Source of the DNA: DASRFA01 sp035651755
GTDB taxonomy: Bacteria > Desulfobacterota > Binatia > UBA12015
Reading direction: 5' to 3'
DNA length: 29,552 bases
Assembly (NCBI GenBank): GCA_035651755.1
Contig: DASRFA010000058.1
Span: 1 to 29,552 of the forward strand
The position numbers and the translations under genes are program-made. Shown here piece after piece: positions 8,108 through 16,443 of the stretch (its first letter is position 1; every line of letters starts with the position of its first letter). The notes beneath the pieces were generated by a model. That model ran no database searches. It saw only the letters and a list, made by a program, of their open reading frames with translations, and had not been told where the DNA came from.

Positions 8108-8443
8108 ATGTTCGGACACGGGCGACTGCGCGATCGGGCCGTCGGCGCCGCTCTGCTCTGCATGGCGAGCACGGCCTCGGTGCACGCGTCGCAGATGCTG
8201 AGTCCATCGGCGCAGGACACCCAGTACGCGATTCGCGGACGCGTTTACCTCTCGGATTCGACGCACGGAATCGCGTGGAAGGGAACTGCGTTCAAGCGCG
8301 CGAATCACTTGGTTCTGAACGTTAGCTCAGGGACCACGGCACTCGATGCCGATCTGATCGTGTCGGCAGAGGAAGGCTCGATCGCGGGCGACATCTTCGT
8401 CGCCGACGCGATGGTCGCTACGTTCGCCCGGACGCGTCTCTGA
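8108..8443 (+). CDS. Exported protein of unknown function, apparently cut short by a frameshift
   Basis: 111 aa before a TGA at 8441. Residues 1-27 form a signal peptide (basic start, AVGAALLCMASTASVHA). The mature part reads as a beta-rich domain (YAIRGRVYLSDS, HLVLNVSSGTTALDADLIV). The frame is good up to about 8430. After the stop, coding-like sequence resumes in another frame and ends exactly where the next gene starts with an ATGA overlap, so the original product was probably about 160 aa. Base composition is lower in GC than the flanks, suggesting acquisition. AAAGG about 8 nt upstream of the ATG supports the start. No family recognised. Confidence 0.55.
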   Translation: MFGHGRLRDRAVGAALLCMASTASVHASQMLSPSAQDTQYAIRGRVYLSDSTHGIAWKGTAFKRANHLVLNVSSGTTALDADLIVSAEEGSIAGDIFVADAMVATFARTRL

Positions 8444-8444
8444 A

Positions 8445-8597
8445 AAGGACGTCTTCGGCGTCGTCAGCCCGGTGACGGGTGGGAAGACGAATGCGCTGGT
8501 GACCCTGACGCTGCGCCTGGACGACTCGCAAGAGCTGACGCCCAAGATGATCTTGAGCCGCTGGGGTGAGCTCGGCTTACATAGGGGGCTACGATGA
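8445..8597 (+). pseudogene. Out-of-frame C-terminal part of the preceding exported protein
   Basis: In the frame beginning AAG at 8445 the sequence reads KDVFGVVSPVTGGKTNALV, then TLTLRLDDSQELTPKM, and ends with TGA at 8595-8597. This looks like real protein, whereas the original frame stops at 8443. Its stop overlaps the next ATG (8594-8596) as ATGA, the usual sign of operon coupling. A one-base gain (or two-base loss) near 8430-8445 would explain it, either as true decay or as a sequencing or assembly error. Confidence 0.5.
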
Positions 8598-9475
8598 CCG
8601 GGGTCGGCAACACCTCTCGCGTTCGATGGGCCCGGTACACTGCCGGCGCGATCGTAGTCGGATTCTACGTCTCCCTGGCTTCGTCCTGCCTGCTCGTGAC
8701 GACGGTGGATCCAAATGGGGACCACGTCTTGACGTCGACCGTTCGCTGGCGAAATACGCCCCTATCGGGAGCATGGACGACGATTCAGCGACTGCCAGCT
8801 CCCAACGACAATTCGCTTTTGGCTTGCGAGCAGGCTGCGGGATACAGTCCGCAGCCCGGCGGGAACCAACCGAACGTCACCTACACGTCGGAGTTCGAGG
8901 TCGCGGCTAGCGGCTTTCAGACCGTCCGATCGAAGGTCGTCTTTCCGTATACCACCTACACGAGTACTACAGGCGCGTGTGCTGCGGCCCCCGCCGACGA
9001 CACGGGCGCGAACATGAAGTTTGGGCTCTTTCCGTCCAATAGCGGGTGGGATGCAGGAATCTATCGGCGATGTCAGCGTTTTGCAGACCAATCATTCTGG
9101 AAGGATCTCTTCTACTGCCCGGACTCGGGCAAGAACTGGTTCTTCTTCGTCAATTCCGAAAAGCATCAAAACGGGATTACGAGCTCATGCGGAGATCAAG
9201 GAACTCAATTTGGTAAGTCCTTCTTACCCGATTTTGTGGCGTCGAACGGCGGATCACAGGGGAACGCGAGTCCAGTGAAGCTAGAATGGCTGCAGCGATC
9301 CGGCGAAGGTGGCCGTTACACCGTTGCGATCGGCCTCGATTTCATGGGTCGTACGGCGCCGACGGCCTTCCAGGTCACCCCTGCTGTCCCGCTGCGGGCG
9401 GCTTCCCGGCGACGTCGGGCAACGCATGCTGGGCTGGCGGCGCACAGACCGCCTACATCACCTACGCCGCGATGA
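8594..9475 (+). CDS. Exported, possibly lipid-anchored protein of unknown function, N-terminal part
   Basis: The ATG at 8594 follows AGGGGGCTACG, a strong ribosome binding site, and overlaps the previous stop. The N-terminus has a hydrophobic stretch ending in LASSC, a possible lipobox (Cys32). The mature part is rich in Thr, Ser, Asn, Gly and aromatic residues and contains several Cys (ACEQA, GACAAA, RRCQRF, YCPDSG, SSCGDQG), as in extracellular proteins. Protein-like sequence continues to about DFMGRTAPTAFQVT (near 9380). The last 30 residues in this frame are Arg-rich and look out of frame; the natural continuation is in the next entry. G+C is lower than in the flanks. No family recognised. 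Confidence 0.55.
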   Translation: MTGVGNTSRVRWARYTAGAIVVGFYVSLASSCLLVTTVDPNGDHVLTSTVRWRNTPLSGAWTTIQRLPAPNDNSLLACEQAAGYSPQPGGNQPNVTYTSEFEVAASGFQTVRSKVVFPYTTYTSTTGACAAAPADDTGANMKFGLFPSNSGWDAGIYRRCQRFADQSFWKDLFYCPDSGKNWFFFVNSEKHQNGITSSCGDQGTQFGKSFLPDFVASNGGSQGNASPVKLEWLQRSGEGGRYTVAIGLDFMGRTAPTAFQVTPAVPLRAASRRRRATHAGLAAHRPPTSPTPR

Positions 9476-10224
9476 GCAATGGCGGCACAAGCGCGACGAC
9501 GCCTGTGCCACCGTTGAGCGACGCGGCGCTCAAGATGGACCTTCGGGTGAGGCCGGGCGTTCAATTCGGAGCTCAGCAGTTCCAAGCGACGAGTCCGTTC
9601 GTCACGGCCCAGCTTTTCTATCCGACACTGCCGGCGAGCTTTGCTCCTGAGTGCGGGGGCCAGCCGGCCTGTTCGCCCGGTAGTGTGATTCCTCCTGGAT
9701 GCGCATGGTGCGATCCTGGGAACCCCAGCGGGAACGTTCCCCGCAGCATTCAGATCGCTCTCGAGCCCGGCGCCTATCAGACCTATTTTTTCGGCCAGCA
9801 TCCGAACCCGACAGTTCTCGTCTACGCGCGCGAGCGATTCGACGGCGAGATCATCATCATCCGCGGCGCGGATGCGCCGTTCAACTACCCCGCCCTCACG
9901 GAGACCTTCGCGCCGTACAAGTTCGATTTTTCGGCCGCCCTGTTCTGGGCAAAGACGATCCAGGTATTCAACAAGTATGGTTGCGGCGGGCCGATCAGCG
10001 AGGGCGGCACCGGTTATACTGGGGCTTGCAACGGGACGGCCGTCTGCGGAACCAGCTGTACCTCGTCCTGCTCCGACGGCGGCTGTACCCAGCGGATGTT
10101 CAGCGAAAGTCCGGCCGACTGGTCGACGATCGTCTACAACTACGTGGTAGGCGTCGAAGGTCGAGGGTTTCCTCTGACAATGGAGCTGAAGAACTACTTT
10201 CCAACGACGTCCTCTGGAAGCTGA
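9286..10224 (+). CDS. Continuation of the exported protein in a shifted frame, C-terminal part
   Basis: The frame is open from before 9286, but convincing sequence begins near 9385 with CCPAAGGFPATSGNACW and runs to TGA at 10224. Joined to the preceding frame it gives a protein of about 540 aa. A Cys-rich segment near 10005-10095 (CGG, ACNG, VCGTSCTSSCSDGGC) suggests disulfides. A gene caller could use the ATG at 9472, which overlaps the preceding TGA as ATGA. I favour one frameshifted gene, because the first frame turns Arg-rich after about 9385 while this frame is already protein-like there. No family recognised. Confidence 0.5.
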   Translation: MAAAIRRRWPLHRCDRPRFHGSYGADGLPGHPCCPAAGGFPATSGNACWAGGAQTAYITYAAMSNGGTSATTPVPPLSDAALKMDLRVRPGVQFGAQQFQATSPFVTAQLFYPTLPASFAPECGGQPACSPGSVIPPGCAWCDPGNPSGNVPRSIQIALEPGAYQTYFFGQHPNPTVLVYARERFDGEIIIIRGADAPFNYPALTETFAPYKFDFSAALFWAKTIQVFNKYGCGGPISEGGTGYTGACNGTAVCGTSCTSSCSDGGCTQRMFSESPADWSTIVYNYVVGVEGRGFPLTMELKNYFPTTSSGS

Positions 10225-10235
10225 AGTCCGCCTGC

Positions 10236-10251
10236 CGGTACAGATGTACCG
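10236..10251. terminator. Perfect palindrome between two convergent genes
   Basis: CGGTACA-GA-TGTACCG (7-bp arms, 2-base centre, or 5-bp arms with a 4-base loop) sits in the 43-bp gap between the plus-strand gene ending at 10224 and the minus-strand gene ending at 10268. The position suits a two-way terminator. There is no T-tract on either side. Confidence 0.35.
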
Positions 10252-10267
10252 CGCGGCGCGGAAGGCG

Positions 10268-13200
10268 TCACCGGCCGCACTTCACGCGCAGGAGCTGCAC
10301 GGTCTCGGTCGCCGCCCGAAGGTGAACGACGCCGTCGCGCACCGGTGCGACGGACGTCCAGACGCCGCTCTTCGTAAAGGGCGCGATGTGCCACGGAGTC
10401 GCGCCCTCCGGTGTTGGCCCTATCGTCAAGACCTCGGCCGTTGCGGCTGCGCCGCATGTCGTTCCGAGACCGACCCGAACGAAAGAGCCGGGCTCGTCGT
10501 CCGCCTCCGCGTCGGTATGCGGCCGCTCGAGATGCCGCCAGAGAAGAAGCCAGCGATCGCCGTGGCCGTCCTCGGTGGCGATCCACCCGAGGCGGTCCGG
10601 ATCGTCCGCGGAACGGCGGACGGAGACGAGCCGGGCCCTGCGCGCCGAGTGCGGCGCCGGGCGAAGCGCGGTCGCCTCTGCCACCGGCATGCGATCCGGG
10701 ACCACGTCGCCCGCCGCCAGCGACGCGAGCGCATACGTCCAGTATTTGGGATCGGGTACGGCGAGCTGCGGGTCGGCGAAGAGCCGCCCGAGCCACGGCG
10801 CCAACGACGCCACGTTGCGATCGATCGCGAGCGCCAGGAAGTCCGCGTGCCACGCACCACCCCAGCGCGTCGCGTCCAACTCCTCTCCGGTGCGCTCGCG
10901 AAACCGATCGACGACGAACGGATGGATCTCGACCTCGTCGAGCTTCACGGGAAGCCCATGGAACCGCGATCGACGCCCGACGGCGCGCTCGAGCCGAGCG
11001 AACTTGTAGGTGGCGATGTCGTCGAGCCGGTGCTGGGGCGTCTCGTACAGGCTGAAGGAGAGGGCCGCGAAATCCGTGGACGAAAGGCCCGACCTGGAAA
11101 TCGCCGGCGTCAGCGCGCCGAGGTACTCCGGCAGCGTGTCCTCCATCGGGTACTGGCCGCCGACGGTGTAGTTTCCGAGCTGCGGCTCGAGACCGGGGAG
11201 CCGCGCTCGAAGCGCGGTCGACGTCGCCGCGAAATGCTCCGCATACTGCGCGCTCGTCCCGTCGAATCCCAGGCGGTAGACGATCGGTGGCGCCTCGCCC
11301 GTCGGATCGGACGGGGCTTGGATCCAGAGGCAGTTCGGCTCGTTCAAGATCGAGAAGCGCCAGGCGCTCCAATCGGGACGCCGGGCGATCTCCGCTGCGA
11401 CGGCGTCTACGAAAGCGCGCCATCCCTCGCGGTCCGCGACCGGCTTCTGGTTCCAATGGTACATCCGGTACTGGTGTCCGCCGGCGAGCGCGCACGGAAC
11501 CGCCGAGAAGTTGACGTGCGGACGGAGCCCGCTCTCGGCGAGCTCGTCGAGGGCGCCGCGCCACGCGGTGAAGTCGAGGCGCGTCGTCGGCTCTTCGTCC
11601 TGCAGGATTTCGAGCGAGCCCGCTCGCCGATCGCGGCACTCCCAGTGGCCCGGCGAAAATGGATGGTCGAGCGACTCGATGCCGTGCTCGCAGTCGTCGC
11701 GGATGTGCTTGCAGGTGTTGCCTCCGGTCGCCGCCATGACCCGGAGGTGCGTCGCCCACGGGACGAGCTCGCGTAGCCAACCCGGACGCCCCGCGGTCGC
11801 GGGCGCGACGAGCCGACGAGGCCCGAAGAGCACGTACAGCTTCCAGCCGTTCACCTCGTCCCAGCGCGTCGCGATCTCCGGTCCCGCGGGAGCGGAGAGG
11901 TCGATCGTTCGCCGGCGAGAGCGCCGCGCGCTCGTCGGCGCGCCGAACGCACGTCGCTCGCGTTCGACCGAGGGCGGCGTCGCCGACCCGACGCAGGCGA
12001 TCGTCGGGCGCAGCCAGACGGCCCAGTCGCAGTCCGCGTTGCGCGCGGCGCCCGAGCCGGTGGTGAGCGAAAGCGCGACGGACCGGGAGGCGGAGCTCGC
12101 GCCGTCGCCCGCTGCGTCGATGCTCAAGCGCATGGTGGCGCCGCGTTTGGCCGGCGGTCCGCCGATCGCAGCGATGCTCCGTCGGCCCCGGACGCCGGCA
12201 ACGAACGTCGCGCCGTCGCTCCGTGCTCGGCACGCGGGCGCGATCGCGGCGACGGCTCGCAGCTCGCGCGCGCAGCCCATCGGTGGGACGTCGACCGTGA
12301 TCTGGGTGTCCGTTGCGGCGCCGGGATGCGCGAGGATGCCGACGGACTCGCCGTGCTCCGGGAACCGCTCCACCCACACCGTGTCCGCCCCTCCTGCCGA
12401 GACGTGCGCCGCCGGCAGAAGGGAAACGAGAGACACCCCGCTGCCGGCATTGGGCTGCGCTCGATCCGTGTCGCCCGTGAGCCGCACGACTCGCTCGGGA
12501 ACCGACGCGCACGCGCCCGCGTCGCGCAGCTCGTCGCGACCGAGTGCGACCCTGCGAAGCGCGATCGGACGAACTTCGTCCGCCGGCCGCTCCACCGCCA
12601 GCACGACCGTTCGCCGGCCGGGACGCACCTCGATCTCGCCGCGCGCCCTCGTATCGCCGGGTCCGATCTCGATCCGCCGCGCCCCGCCCGCCACACGGAA
12701 GACCACGGCGCCCTGCGATCCGGGATCGGTCCTGAGCTCGAACGACAGCCGGCGCCCGAAAGCTTCCGGAAGTCGAATGCGCTGGCGGATCGACGACCCG
12801 GGGCCCAGGGAGGCGACGAGCGGTGCGCAGCGGTCAGGGCGGCTTCCGCGCGGAACGGTGAGCGCCAGAGGACCGTCGGTCTCCCAGGCGTTCCAGCCGT
12901 CGGCGAAATCGCCGTTCCCCGCGAGACCGCCCGCCTCTGGCGAGGGGACGACGTAGCCCACGAGGCCGGTCTGCGCGCGGGCCATCCGTGCGATCTGCGT
13001 CGCCGCGTCTCCGCAGAAGCGCCGGTTCACGACCGCGAGCGTCCGGCGCTCGCGCGAGGCGCCGGAAGCACCGCGGCCGCCGGATCGCGAGCGCCCGAGC
13101 GGCGCGACCGCCATCTCGTCGAACCGGCGGATGCCCGCCCCCCCGGCAGGGAGCTCGGAAGACTCGCCGTCGGCTCCCGCGGAGCAGAAGAGCCGGGCTC

Positions 13201-13627
13201 CCGCCCGCTCGCCCTCCTCGAGGCCGGCCGCGACCAGACGCACGAACCGGCGGACCGCGCTCGCGTCGCAGCCGCGGGAAAGCCCGCTGGCATCGATCGT
13301 CACGACGAGCTCGAGATCCGTGCGCGCCGCGATCTCCGCCGCGGTGAGAACGCCCCGTACCGCGGCGCGGGTCTCGTCCGACGCGCGCTCGCCGACCACG
13401 CCGAACCCGGCCGAGACGGCGACCGCCCGAGCTCCGGCTCGCGCGGCGTCCCGCCAGCTGGCGGCGAGGTCGTCCGCGCACGCCGTGGACGCGGTCGCGA
13501 GGTCGGCGGCCGATGGTACCCGGCTCGCGATGCAGAGCCATTCGGCCGGGCACGGAATGCTCGCTCCGGCGTTGGCTGCTCCGCGCTCGCCGATGGCGGC
13601 GCCACCGAGCGCCGCGACGACCACCAT
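10268..13627 (-). CDS. Large exported glycoside hydrolase, GH39-like (clan A)
   Basis: 1119 aa from the ATG at 13627. The N-terminus (MVVVAALGGAAIG) is a hydrophobic signal or anchor. Residues to about 230 are unrecognised. Residues 235-365 begin NGDFADGWNAWE and resemble a family 4/9-type carbohydrate-binding beta-sandwich. From about 580 (RWDEVNGWKLYVLFGP) to about 1000 is a TIM-barrel glycosidase. FSILNEPNCLW carries the clan A acid/base Glu763 in NEP, and KLDEVEIHP carries the likely nucleophile (Glu898 or Glu900). GH39 enzymes cleave beta-xylosides or related linkages; the substrate here is unknown. The gene follows the methyltransferase by 29 bp, so it is probably the last gene of that operon. 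Upstream of 13627 the frame overlaps the methyltransferase and has no better start; the binding site is weak. Confidence 0.75.
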   Translation of the reverse strand: MVVVAALGGAAIGERGAANAGASIPCPAEWLCIASRVPSAADLATASTACADDLAASWRDAARAGARAVAVSAGFGVVGERASDETRAAVRGVLTAAEIAARTDLELVVTIDASGLSRGCDASAVRRFVRLVAAGLEEGERAGARLFCSAGADGESSELPAGGAGIRRFDEMAVAPLGRSRSGGRGASGASRERRTLAVVNRRFCGDAATQIARMARAQTGLVGYVVPSPEAGGLAGNGDFADGWNAWETDGPLALTVPRGSRPDRCAPLVASLGPGSSIRQRIRLPEAFGRRLSFELRTDPGSQGAVVFRVAGGARRIEIGPGDTRARGEIEVRPGRRTVVLAVERPADEVRPIALRRVALGRDELRDAGACASVPERVVRLTGDTDRAQPNAGSGVSLVSLLPAAHVSAGGADTVWVERFPEHGESVGILAHPGAATDTQITVDVPPMGCARELRAVAAIAPACRARSDGATFVAGVRGRRSIAAIGGPPAKRGATMRLSIDAAGDGASSASRSVALSLTTGSGAARNADCDWAVWLRPTIACVGSATPPSVERERRAFGAPTSARRSRRRTIDLSAPAGPEIATRWDEVNGWKLYVLFGPRRLVAPATAGRPGWLRELVPWATHLRVMAATGGNTCKHIRDDCEHGIESLDHPFSPGHWECRDRRAGSLEILQDEEPTTRLDFTAWRGALDELAESGLRPHVNFSAVPCALAGGHQYRMYHWNQKPVADREGWRAFVDAVAAEIARRPDWSAWRFSILNEPNCLWIQAPSDPTGEAPPIVYRLGFDGTSAQYAEHFAATSTALRARLPGLEPQLGNYTVGGQYPMEDTLPEYLGALTPAISRSGLSSTDFAALSFSLYETPQHRLDDIATYKFARLERAVGRRSRFHGLPVKLDEVEIHPFVVDRFRERTGEELDATRWGGAWHADFLALAIDRNVASLAPWLGRLFADPQLAVPDPKYWTYALASLAAGDVVPDRMPVAEATALRPAPHSARRARLVSVRRSADDPDRLGWIATEDGHGDRWLLLWRHLERPHTDAEADDEPGSFVRVGLGTTCGAAATAEVLTIGPTPEGATPWHIAPFTKSGVWTSVAPVRDGVVHLRAATETVQLLRVKCGR

Positions 13628-13656
13628 AACGGCGACCCACGGGAGTGGACGGAGCC

Positions 13657-14829
13657 CTACGGTCGCCGCGGATGCCTCCCTGCGCGCCAGTCGGCGTAAG
13701 GCATCCTCTCGACGTCCGACGGCGCAAGCGGGGCCAGCGGCTCCGGTCGCGGCCGCGCGACGACGATCGTGTTGTGGGTCGGGATCGCCGCGTGGCGGAG
13801 CAGCTCCTGCTCGAGGAGCACGACGAGCTGCGCAATCGTCTGGTCCTTCGGATCGCTTTCGAAGTTCCAGTTGAGGAGGATGCGGTTGAAGAGCGGGCGC
13901 ACGATCGTACCGCCGTAATCGCGACGGTCGATGACCTCGAAGTAGCGATATGTGAGCGGGAGGATTTGCGAGGCGTGGACTCCTTCCGTCGGGTCGCGCT
14001 CGCGTTGCACCTCGACCGGCGTGGCTTCGACCCGCTCGCGAACGGCGCCGGTCTCGTAGTCGCGGCGCAGCTCGGGCGCCAGGCACGCATTCACGCGCGT
14101 GAGAAGGTCTTCGAGCTCCGGCGGATACTGCTGGAGATCCGGCCCGACGTACTCGTCGAAGAGGAGCAGCCCGTCCGGCCGAAGCACGCGATGCATGAGA
14201 GCGAACGTCTCCTCGAGGCGATCGAAGTGATGCAGAGCCGCCTCGACGAACACCGCATCGAACGAGCGGTCGGCGAGACCGGCTTCGAGCGGATCGCCGA
14301 CCCGGAGGTCCATGCGGTCGGCCCACGGCGTCGACGCGATCCTCCTGCGCGCCGCTTCGATCGCCACGCGCGAGGTGTCGTAGGCGACGATCGTGCCCGC
14401 GAAGTCCCGTTCCAGGATCTGCTGCTCGATGAATGCGGGTCCGCAGCCGAGGGCGAGCAGGCGCTCTGGAGGCGGACGGAGATGACGCTCGCCGACGTCA
14501 TCCAGCCAGTAGCGGGCGCAATCGCCGGTGAGCGGTCGCGAGACGGCGAAATTGTAGAGGAACCAATGCTGCGTGTAGTCGATGGGATCTCGGTCCGGCA
14601 CCTCGCGAGCGCGGTTCGCCACGTCGTCGGCGTGCTTGCGGTTCCAGAAGTCGCGTGCCCGATCGTCCCCGACGATCGACGCGCCCTCGCGAACGGCATC
14701 ACCTTCGGGCTCGCGAGCTCGCTCCGCTTCGTCGCTGCGCCGTGCCGCTGCCGAAAGAAGGGCTCCGCCTCGAGTTCGGGAGAGGATCGTTCGCAGTCGG
14801 CTCCGCACGTCGCGCCGTCCGGACTTCAC
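13657..14829 (-). CDS. Class I SAM-dependent methyltransferase
   Basis: 390 aa. Starts with GTG at 14829, overlapping the stop of the SGNH gene as GTGA, with GGAAGGG just upstream; translational coupling is likely. Motif I is LLALGCGPAF (124-133), the acidic end of strand 2 is Asp151 (VAYDTS), and the post-motif segments FDAVFVEAALHHF (190-202) and VLRPDGLLLFDEYVG (215-229) are typical of Methyltransf_11/25-type enzymes. The C-terminal 160 residues are less conserved and include two aromatic segments (YRYFEVIDRRDYGG, ILLNWNFE). The neighbours suggest a glycan or lipid-linked sugar as substrate (inference). The open frame continues well upstream inside the SGNH gene, but that part is a shadow. 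Confidence 0.85.
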   Translation of the reverse strand: MKSGRRDVRSRLRTILSRTRGGALLSAAARRSDEAERAREPEGDAVREGASIVGDDRARDFWNRKHADDVANRAREVPDRDPIDYTQHWFLYNFAVSRPLTGDCARYWLDDVGERHLRPPPERLLALGCGPAFIEQQILERDFAGTIVAYDTSRVAIEAARRRIASTPWADRMDLRVGDPLEAGLADRSFDAVFVEAALHHFDRLEETFALMHRVLRPDGLLLFDEYVGPDLQQYPPELEDLLTRVNACLAPELRRDYETGAVRERVEATPVEVQRERDPTEGVHASQILPLTYRYFEVIDRRDYGGTIVRPLFNRILLNWNFESDPKDQTIAQLVVLLEQELLRHAAIPTHNTIVVARPRPEPLAPLAPSDVERMPYADWRAGRHPRRP

Positions 14830-16223
14830 GAGCCCGCCCTTCCGAGCGGAGCGCCGGCGAGACGGCCGGACCGCACGATCGCGTCGCCCATGGCGCGTCC
14901 CAGCACGGCGATCCCGCGATCGTTCAGATGACAGCAGTCGTCGCTGTAGATCGTCTCGGGCATCGCATCGAATAGATGCCCGAAGAAATAGGATTCCACT
15001 CCGTCCGCTCGCAAGGCGCGCGTGCGCTCTTCCAGCGCCCGGTACTGCGGCGTCACGAGATCGAACCAAGCGGTGTTCGAGATCCGCAGCGCTCGCTCCT
15101 CGTCGCTGAGCGGCTTCGAGTCGCGCAGGTACTGGTTCGGCTGGACGAAATGGAAGAACGGCTTTCCCTTCTCTGCGGCAATCGCGCTCGAGAATCGGAC
15201 GAGATCCACGTACAGGTCGAGGTACGCGTCGCGCTTGGCTTGGATGCCGCCGTTCTCGATGGGCTCGACCGCAGAAAATTCGGTACTCACGTCCCGGAGC
15301 GTCGCCTCGCGCAGCTCGGACGTCCGCCGTGCGTAGCCGGCGGCATACGCACGCCACACGAGGTGCGCGAAGGCGCTGCGACGGAGCGCGGAATCTTGTA
15401 CGAGCCGGGTGACGCGCGCCGCACGGCGATTCTCGCGAATGAGATCGGCTCGTCGCAGGATATCGTCGCTCGTGGGCACGCTGCGCGCGAGCGCCGCGTA
15501 GACGAGCGACCACGGGTAGCTCGCAGGATACGTCAGCAGCTCGGCGTCTCCCGTGTGAATCACCTCGTTGAACCCATCGAGGTTCAGGATCAGGTCGAGC
15601 GCGGGCAGGTTGGATACGAGCGCGAAGAAGCTCTGCGGCTGCCGCCAGCCGGGCAGCGCGAAGCACAGAAGCGTGACGCGATCGTATCCGCGGGCGCGCA
15701 CTTCGGGCAGCAGCGCGTCGAGAAGCGGGGAAGGCGACGCTGCGACCTGCATCGCAACCGAACCGCCGAAGAGGCCGACGACGAACTCGCCTTCGCGTTT
15801 GGAGTACGGGAAGCTCCGGCCGCCGCTGAAAAAGCCCTGGTTGTTCGCGCCCGCGACACCGCGCTCGGCCGTGTACCCGTAGAACGGATGCACCTGGAAC
15901 GACGTGCCAAACGCGTGCACGGTGCCGCCCGTCGCACCGGCGGCTTGCGGATCTCCCGTGGTCGCGGCGTCCGAACCGCGCGCCTCGCCGTCGTTCCCCG
16001 CCGGTGCGCCAGCTCCGCCCGGCAAGCTCCCGAGAAAGTCCGCACGCTCACGCATCGCCGCGTCCGTACCGCCCTCGAGAACGAGCCGCGCCGCGAGCTC
16101 GCATCCGACCGCCGTCAAGATCAACGCGGCCGCGACGCCGGTCACCCGAGCCGTCCAGCGTCGACGCGCACGGTGCGCGATCGGCACTTCCGCCGGCGCG
16201 CTGGTGTTTCGCGCTTCCTCCAT
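14826..16223 (-). CDS. Membrane-anchored SGNH/GDSL-hydrolase-like protein, copy 2
   Basis: 465 aa, ATG at 16223. A cytoplasmic basic segment (18-26), one membrane span (27-48), then a low-complexity Ala/Gly linker (68-103) lead to the periplasmic domain. Key blocks are LFGGSVAMQV (Ser155), NLDGFNE (block III position) and SDDCCHLNDRG (Asp428/Asp429, His432). Adjacent Cys430-Cys431 next to the catalytic His are shared with copy 1 at 6632-7963; aligned by eye the two are roughly half identical over the domain. It heads an operon with a methyltransferase (4-bp overlap) and a GH39-like enzyme. A glycan acyl-transfer or deacylation role is inferred from context. It diverges from the SDR gene, with a 220-bp gap that probably holds both promoters. 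Confidence 0.75.
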   Translation of the reverse strand: MEEARNTSAPAEVPIAHRARRRWTARVTGVAAALILTAVGCELAARLVLEGGTDAAMRERADFLGSLPGGAGAPAGNDGEARGSDAATTGDPQAAGATGGTVHAFGTSFQVHPFYGYTAERGVAGANNQGFFSGGRSFPYSKREGEFVVGLFGGSVAMQVAASPSPLLDALLPEVRARGYDRVTLLCFALPGWRQPQSFFALVSNLPALDLILNLDGFNEVIHTGDAELLTYPASYPWSLVYAALARSVPTSDDILRRADLIRENRRAARVTRLVQDSALRRSAFAHLVWRAYAAGYARRTSELREATLRDVSTEFSAVEPIENGGIQAKRDAYLDLYVDLVRFSSAIAAEKGKPFFHFVQPNQYLRDSKPLSDEERALRISNTAWFDLVTPQYRALEERTRALRADGVESYFFGHLFDAMPETIYSDDCCHLNDRGIAVLGRAMGDAIVRSGRLAGAPLGRAGS

Positions 16224-16443
16224 CGTCCCGTCGGTGCGACTGCGGCTCTCGAGGATCGTGCCGTCCGCTCCGAGAGCGACGACGGCGCACCGCGGGTCGC
16301 CTCGAATGGCCGTACACCGCGCCCGTTCGAGCCGTCAATGCGCCCGCTCGGCACGTCGGGACTCCGCGGGAGCGACGCGCCGGGAAAGGTGCGCTTGAAC
16401 GCATCATCGAGCGGCGCGTAGGGTGGGCCGTGAGGACGTTCGA

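Noticed and set aside
13628..14326. N-terminal extension of the GH39-like gene by 233 codons
   Set aside because: Entirely overlaps the methyltransferase gene in another frame, is Arg/Ala-rich, and has no signal sequence; the ATG at 13627 begins a hydrophobic leader.
16423..16443. GTG at 16423 as the SDR start
   Set aside because: The AGGG before it is too close, while the ATG at 16444 has GAGG at good spacing and gives a normal SDR N-terminus.
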